A DNA stretch of 10,364 nucleotides from Candidatus Omnitrophota bacterium (lineage in GTDB: Bacteria > Omnitrophota > Gorgyraeia > Tantalellales > Tantalellaceae): contig JAQUNB010000023.1 in assembly GCA_028717825.1 (NCBI GenBank), positions 1-10,364 of the forward strand, written 5' to 3'. Position numbers and translations under genes: made by a program. This document shows, piece after piece, positions 6,557 through 10,364 of the stretch; positions within the stretch are counted from its first letter, which is position 1; each line of letters opens with the position of its first letter. Under the pieces are notes generated by a model. The model did no database searches. It had not been told where the DNA came from and saw only the letters and a program-made list of their open reading frames with translations.

Positions 6557-7492
6557 ATGCGCATATTACTTACCGGAGGAGCGGGTTTTGTGGGCTCGCA
6601 CTTGTCGGAAAAACTTTTAGGGCTGGGACACAGTGTTGTTGTTATGGACAACCTGATAACCGGCAGACAAGAAAATATTGCTCACCTCATAGGTGGGGAT
6701 AATTTCGAATTTATTAAATACGATGTTACGAAATATATAGCGATAGACGGTGTTATCGATTATGTGCTGCATTTGGCTTCCCCCGCAAGCCCTGTGGATT
6801 ATCTGGAACATCCTATTAAGACTTTGAAAGTGGGGTCTTTAGGTACGCATAATACTCTGGGTGTTGCGAAAAAATATGGTGCTAAATTCCTTTTGGCATC
6901 TACTTCGGAAGTTTATGGCGATCCGCTTGTAAATCCTCAGCCAGAAACATATTGGGGTAACGTTAATCCAACGGGACCGCGCGGTGTATATGACGAAGCA
7001 AAAAGGTTCGCCGAGGCCATGACGCTCGCGTATCATCGATATCATGGGGTAGACGCGAAGATCATACGTATTTTCAATACTTACGGCGAGAGGATGAGGC
7101 ATCGCGACGGTAGGGTAGTTCCAAATTTTATCGATCAGGCATTAAAGGATCAACCCTTGACAGTTTATGGCGATGGTTCACAGACGAGGAGTTTTTGCCA
7201 TGTGTCGGATCTTGTCGAAGGCATAGTTAGGGTAATGGCTTCGGACCTGAACGAACCGATAAACTTGGGTAACCCGGCGGAGATGACCGTTTTGGAGTTT
7301 GCGCAGAAGATCATCGCATTGACCGGATCCAAAAGTAAGATCGTTTTTAAAGATCTTCCCGTCAATGACCCTAAAGTAAGAAGGCCCGATATAACGTTCG
7401 CGAAGCGAAAACTAAAATGGGAACCTAAGGTTTCGCTGGAAGAGGGCCTGAGAAGAACTATCGAATGGTTCAAGAAAAATTATAAAGATTAA
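6557..7492 (+). CDS. UDP-glucuronate decarboxylase-like SDR (UDP-xylose synthase family)
   Basis: An extended SDR of 311 residues from ATG 6557, chosen because AAGGAG (6546-6551) is 5 bp upstream; an in-frame TTG at 6536 would add seven residues with no ribosome site. UXS enzymes oxidise C4 of a UDP-uronic acid, decarboxylate C5 and reduce again, giving UDP-xylose. Seen here are GGAGFVG at 7-13, DNLITGR at 31-37, the family hallmark [11 protein letters not shown] at 72-82, TSEVYGDP at 116-123 and the catalytic YDEAK at 145-149. They are followed by [10 protein letters not shown] at 171-180, [20 protein letters not shown] and RRPDI at 275-279. All are canonical. No UDP-glucose dehydrogenase of the usual UDP-GlcA type is in the window, so the substrate could be UDP-GlcA from elsewhere or the UDP-GlcNAcA made by the neighbouring dehydrogenase. 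The 90-bp gap upstream holds no recognisable promoter. Confidence 0.9.
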   Translation: MRILLTGGAGFVGSHLSEKLLGLGHSVVVMDNLITGRQENIAHLIGGDNFEFIKYDVTKYIAIDGVIDYVLHLASPASPVDYLEHPIKTLKVGSLGTHNTLGVAKKYGAKFLLASTSEVYGDPLVNPQPETYWGNVNPTGPRGVYDEAKRFAEAMTLAYHRYHGVDAKIIRIFNTYGERMRHRDGRVVPNFIDQALKDQPLTVYGDGSQTRSFCHVSDLVEGIVRVMASDLNEPINLGNPAEMTVLEFAQKIIALTGSKSKIVFKDLPVNDPKVRRPDITFAKRKLKWEPKVSLEEGLRRTIEWFKKNYKD

Positions 7493-7527
7493 ACCGGAAA
7501 AACAGAAACACATGAAAAGGAGCTCTT

Positions 7528-8649
7528 GTGGAGATACCATTATTAGATCTTAAGAAACAATATCTGTCGATAAAAAATGAGCTGGATGTCGCGGTAAAAA
7601 AAGTGATAGAAAGCCAGTATTTTATACTCTCGCCCGAGGTTGAGAACCTTGAGAAAGAACTGGCGCTTTATTGCGGAGTTTCCCATGCTGCCGGAGTGGC
7701 TTCCGGGACAGATGCTCTTATACTTGCTTTACGGGCTTTGGGTGTTGGTAAGGGCGATGTTGTTATAACCACACCTTTTACATTTTTCGCGACAAGCGAG
7801 GCTATCTCGATACTTGGCGCCAAGCCCTTATTCGTTGATATAGAACAGGCAACCTATAACATTGACCCTGATAAGTTAGAGGAAGTTATTAAAAGGTCAG
7901 ATCCGTCCAAAAGGAATGCGTATAAGGCGATCATCCCTGTGCATCTGTACGGCCAATGCGCGAATATGGAAAGGATCATGGGCATTGCTAAGAGATATAA
8001 TTTGAGGGTTGTCGAAGATTGTGCGCAGGCCATTGGCGCAGAGTATAACGGGAAAAAAGCCGGAAGTTTCGGGGAAACGGGATGTTTTAGCTTTTTTCCA
8101 AGTAAAAACCTGAATGCCTTTGGTGACGGGGGTATGGTTGTTTCTAACGGCATCGATATAGTAAAACGTATAAAAAAATTACGTGTTCATGGAAGCCAAG
8201 AATTGTATATACATGAAGAGATCGGTTATAACTCGAGGCTGGATAGCCTTCAGGCGGCGATCGTGCGTGTCAAACTTAAACACCTTGACGGATGGCTTGA
8301 ACGCCGGAGAGAGATAGCTTCGAAATATAATAAAGCATTTTCAAAAATAGGCATAAAAATACCTGAGGTCGGCAAGGGTAATAAACATACCTACCATCAA
8401 TATACGATAGCTATCGACGAACGGGATGAATTCGTAGAGTATATGGCGGACAAAAAGATCTCGGTACGTGTTTATTATCCGGTTCCTTTACACCTTCAAC
8501 CGTGCTATAAAGACCTGAATTATTCTATAGGCAGTTTTCCCGTCGCGGAGCACGCTAGCGAAAAAGTTGTGTCTTTGCCGGTATATCCCGAGCTTACAGA
8601 TGAGCAAGTGGCCTATATTATCGATTCCGTGAAAGATTTTTTAAAGTAA
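7528..8649 (+). CDS. PLP-dependent sugar aminotransferase, DegT/DnrJ/EryC1/StrS family
   Basis: A 373-residue fold-type I aminotransferase that moves an amino group, usually from glutamate, onto a keto group of a nucleotide sugar. The GTG start is supported by AAAAGGAG (7515-7522) 5 bp upstream. Seen are FIDL-like PLLDLKKQY at 4-12, the PLP phosphate-binding SGTDAL at 59-64, the ring-stacking region TTPFTFFAT, VHLYGQCANM at 138-147, EDCAQAIGA with Asp164 and Gln167, and the Schiff-base Lys193 in FFPSKNL. They are followed by GDGGMV at 199-204 and SRLDSLQAA at 236-244. FFPSK together with YGQCA recalls WbpE, which aminates C3 of UDP-3-keto-GlcNAcA. However, no WbpB-type 3-oxidase or WbpD-type acetyltransferase is here. 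With rmlB present, a dTDP-keto-sugar (FdtB/QdtB type) is another option. Class is certain; substrate is unknown. Confidence 0.9.
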   Translation: MEIPLLDLKKQYLSIKNELDVAVKKVIESQYFILSPEVENLEKELALYCGVSHAAGVASGTDALILALRALGVGKGDVVITTPFTFFATSEAISILGAKPLFVDIEQATYNIDPDKLEEVIKRSDPSKRNAYKAIIPVHLYGQCANMERIMGIAKRYNLRVVEDCAQAIGAEYNGKKAGSFGETGCFSFFPSKNLNAFGDGGMVVSNGIDIVKRIKKLRVHGSQELYIHEEIGYNSRLDSLQAAIVRVKLKHLDGWLERRREIASKYNKAFSKIGIKIPEVGKGNKHTYHQYTIAIDERDEFVEYMADKKISVRVYYPVPLHLQPCYKDLNYSIGSFPVAEHASEKVVSLPVYPELTDEQVAYIIDSVKDFLK

Positions 8650-8698
8650 TTATTTGTTCAGTACGGCCGAGTTTAAGGTGCGAGAGGTTAAAAATAAT

Positions 8699-10111
8699 AT
8701 GATAAGACCTTTGCGTAAAGTTTATGTTTTTTATATCTTTGTCGACGTCGCAGTTATCATTTTGTCTTGCTATACGTCGTATGTTTTAAAATATAATTCG
8801 CTACACAACCTTTTCAACTGTCCGATATTTCCCTTCTTTCGTGACTATTCGTTCGCTTTTATCCTTTGGGCTATATTTTTGGTGATTTCACTTAAGAGGA
8901 GAGGCCTTTATTATACCGACAGGAGCTTAGGTATACCCAAAGAGATCGAAAGGGTATTTTTCTGCGTTTTAAATACCGGTGTTCTCGTAGGGGCCGTTGT
9001 TTTCTTCTCTCAGTATAAATTTTTCTCAAGAGAGGTTTTTGTTGAGACAAATATCCTGATATTTATCTCCTTGAGCGCTTGGCGAACCGTGAAAAGGATC
9101 ATATTGAGAAGGATGATCGCCCAGGGGTTGCATAATATCAATGTAGTTATAGTAGGGGCGGGGAAAATTGGCAGCATCGCACTTAGCGAAATACAAAAGG
9201 TTCCGTGGCTGGGGTTATGGGTTGTTGGGTTTCTTGACGATACGGTCAAGGGAGAGGTGCTGGGGGTCCCGGTTGTAGGGACGCTTGCGGATTTTTCGCG
9301 TGTTGCTAAAAAATATTTTGTAGATGAGATCATAATCACCATTCCTTCTGAAATAGATGCCGTTATCAAATTGATCAAAGAAGCAAAAGAGCACAGCCTT
9401 GCTGTGCGGGTGGTGCCGCAAGATTTCGAGGAGCCTTTGGCTGTATCTGAAATTAATCATTTGGGGATATTGCCGCTGTTGACCTATAAGAGCAGAAAAC
9501 CGCATCCGACAGAATATTTTTTGAAAAGACTTTTTGATTTTTTTATCTCTCTTGTTGTGCTTATTATCCTTTTGCCTGTTTTTTTAGTGATAGCCGTATT
9601 GATCAAGCTTGATTCAAAGGGGCCGGTATTCTATGTCCAAAAAAGGGTAGGGTTCAAGGGGCGTATTTTTAATATGTATAAGTTCCGTTCCATGATCGTG
9701 GGAGCCGATAATTTAAAAGAGGAGTTATTGGCCCAGAATGAAGTAAAAGACGGCGTTATTTTTAAAATAAAAAAAGATCCCAGAGTAACTCCAACAGGCG
9801 CGTTCTTGAGAAAATTTAGCTTTGATGAACTGCCGCAGCTTGTAAATGTCGTTAAGGGAGATATGAGCTTAGTTGGGCCTAGGCCTCCTACGGTAGATGA
9901 GGTCCGGCAGTATGATTTCGATCACATGACAAGGCTTGCGATACGGCCCGGCATGACCGGACTTTCTCAGGTGAGGGGAAGAAGTGCTTTAAGTTTTAGG
10001 AAATGGGTAAAATGGGACGTGTGGTACATCAACAATTGGTCGTTCGGGTTGGACCTTAAGATCTTGTGGTGGACTGTACCGGCGGTTCTAAAGGGGCGGG
10101 GAGCGTACTGA
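8699..10111 (+). CDS. Membrane polyprenyl glycosylphosphotransferase (WbaP/ExoY-type initiator)
   Basis: Starts a glycan by transferring a sugar-1-phosphate from a UDP-sugar to undecaprenyl phosphate at the inner membrane. At 470 residues it has full two-part architecture. Hydrophobic segments lie near 9-29, 50-64, 86-104 and 115-127. A Rossmann-like CoA-binding-type domain with VGAGKIG (152-158) spans ~147-245. A membrane helix or hairpin after KRLFD (276-280) covers 281-302. The catalytic domain has GPVFYVQKRVG, MYKFRSM (326-332), DPRVTPTGAFLRK, the Asp-Glu pair in FDELPQ (375-380), LVGPRP (391-396) and RPGMTGLSQVRGR (416-428). ATG 8699 was preferred because GAGAGG (8682-8687) precedes it; an in-frame TTG at 8654 lacks a ribosome site. 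It lies 49 bp after the aminotransferase and is probably co-transcribed. The transferred sugar (glucose, galactose, HexNAc or other) cannot be read from sequence. Confidence 0.93.
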   Translation: MIRPLRKVYVFYIFVDVAVIILSCYTSYVLKYNSLHNLFNCPIFPFFRDYSFAFILWAIFLVISLKRRGLYYTDRSLGIPKEIERVFFCVLNTGVLVGAVVFFSQYKFFSREVFVETNILIFISLSAWRTVKRIILRRMIAQGLHNINVVIVGAGKIGSIALSEIQKVPWLGLWVVGFLDDTVKGEVLGVPVVGTLADFSRVAKKYFVDEIIITIPSEIDAVIKLIKEAKEHSLAVRVVPQDFEEPLAVSEINHLGILPLLTYKSRKPHPTEYFLKRLFDFFISLVVLIILLPVFLVIAVLIKLDSKGPVFYVQKRVGFKGRIFNMYKFRSMIVGADNLKEELLAQNEVKDGVIFKIKKDPRVTPTGAFLRKFSFDELPQLVNVVKGDMSLVGPRPPTVDEVRQYDFDHMTRLAIRPGMTGLSQVRGRSALSFRKWVKWDVWYINNWSFGLDLKILWWTVPAVLKGRGAY

Positions 10112-10137
10112 TTGTGGACGGAAACGACAGGTTTTAG

Positions 10138-10165
10138 TATATCGTATGTCGTATATCGTATATTG
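10138..10165 (+). repeat. Heptamer array, 4 x TATRTYG
   Basis: Four contiguous 7-bp units fit the consensus TATRTYG, with single-base differences between units. The length is exactly 28 bp. The array is non-coding and lies 26 bp after the last stop codon. It is too short and too degenerate to be a CRISPR. Confidence 0.85.
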
Positions 10166-10189
10166 TGCCGGTGGCGACAACAAGTTCAG

Positions 10190-10210
10190 TATGTAGTATG
10201 TGGTATGTAG
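10190..10210 (+). repeat. Heptamer array, 3 x TATGTRG
   Basis: Three contiguous 7-bp units with consensus TATGTRG, differing from the first array mainly at the sixth base (A or G instead of C or T). It is followed immediately by TGCCGATGG, just as the first array is followed by TGCCGGTGG. Confidence 0.85.
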
Positions 10211-10235
10211 TGCCGATGGAAACGATAGATCGGCA
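10211..10235 (+). repeat. Short hairpin, 7-bp stem and 11-nt loop
   Basis: TGCCGAT (10211-10217) is the exact reverse complement of ATCGGCA (10229-10235). The stem is GC-containing, but no T-tract follows, so terminator activity is doubtful. The left arm is part of the repeated spacer. Confidence 0.45.
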
Positions 10236-10264
10236 GATGGTATTTAACATAGGGCAGTTAGAAT

Positions 10265-10359
10265 TAAATGACAAATAACAAAATCCAAATACCAAAAACC
10301 AAGTAAGACCCTGTACTTTTGTTTTTGGTATTTGACATTTGGCATTGATTTGTCATTTG
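10265..10359. repeat. Large imperfect inverted repeat built on CAAAWNN heptamers
   Basis: The left arm (10265-10306) is six consecutive 7-bp units close to CAAAWNN. The right arm (10314-10359) is largely its reverse complement, with units ending in TTTG, partly 7 bp apart. Perfectly paired blocks are 10266-10276 with 10348-10358 (11 bp), 10286-10299 with 10321-10334 (14 bp) and 10301-10305 with 10314-10318 (5 bp), leaving the loop AGACCCTG at 10306-10313. The transcript could form a long hairpin. It could act as a 3'-end structure or bidirectional terminator, or be a dispersed REP/MITE-like element. No open frame is inside, and no target-site duplication could be recognised because the window ends at 10364. 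Confidence 0.8.
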
Positions 10360-10364
10360 TGCTT

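Larger units (their letters stand above)
10113..10228 (+). repeat. Composite repeat: related ~24-bp spacers alternating with heptamer arrays
   Basis: Begins two bases after the glycosylphosphotransferase stop. Three related spacers (10113-10137, 10166-10189, 10211-10228) alternate with two heptamer arrays. The first and third spacers share GAYGGAAACGAYAG; the second and third share TGCCGRTGG. The first two spacers end in GTTYTAG or GTTCAG just before an array. The two arrays start 52 bp apart, giving a ~52-bp higher-order period in two partial copies. Function is unknown. Confidence 0.65.

Noticed and set aside
8654..8698. TTG start extending the glycosylphosphotransferase by 15 codons
   Set aside because: No Shine-Dalgarno precedes it, whereas GAGAGG precedes ATG 8699 and the family-like first membrane segment begins soon after.
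10113..10228. CRISPR array
   Set aside because: The repeat units are 7 bp, contiguous and degenerate, and the spacers resemble each other; CRISPR repeats are longer and near-identical with unrelated spacers.
10211..10250. Rho-independent terminator of the sugar operon
   Set aside because: A 7-bp hairpin exists, but it is followed by GATGG and mixed sequence rather than a T-run.

Overview
The window reads as a chromosomal stretch from an uncultured diderm (Gram-negative-type) bacterium. It has an LptD outer-membrane LPS-assembly porin, so an outer membrane with LPS-like glycolipid is expected. It also has a run of nucleotide-sugar genes ending in a polyprenyl glycosylphosphotransferase. The base composition is moderate, all genes lie on the + strand, and short period-7 repeats follow the last gene. 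The overall style recalls Omnitrophota and related candidate phyla, but that placement is an impression and not a demonstrated assignment.

Layout: (1) 1-336, the C-terminal end of a GGDEF diguanylate cyclase cut by the window edge. (2) 425-2656, lptD behind an extended -10 promoter. (3) 2712-3116, a second extended -10 promoter driving a damaged remnant. This remnant joins the first ~27 codons of an RmlC-type epimerase gene to internal and C-terminal pieces of an RmlA-type glucose-1-phosphate thymidylyltransferase gene. (4) 3154-4131, an intact rmlB. (5) 4192-8649, a UDP-GlcNAc-type 6-dehydrogenase (WbpA-like), a GalE/WbpP-like C4 epimerase, a UDP-glucuronate-decarboxylase-like SDR and a DegT/DnrJ/EryC1/StrS PLP aminotransferase, each with a good Shine-Dalgarno. 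(6) 8699-10111, a membrane polyprenyl glycosylphosphotransferase. (7) 10112-10364, non-coding DNA made of two heptamer arrays with related spacers, then a large imperfect inverted repeat whose arms are also built on a 7-bp period.

How the genes work together: the promoter at 2712-2740 probably drives the remnant and rmlB, and perhaps the whole block to 10111, because no convincing internal promoter or terminator was seen. The dehydrogenase, epimerase, decarboxylase and aminotransferase make or modify UDP-linked acidic, pentose or amino sugars. The glycosylphosphotransferase would start a surface glycan by moving a sugar-1-phosphate onto undecaprenyl phosphate. No glycosyltransferase, flippase or polymerase gene is in the window, so this is the precursor-supply and initiation part of a locus that probably continues to the right. 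The loss of rmlC and rmlA beside an intact rmlB is the clearest oddity. The terminal repeats are the second.
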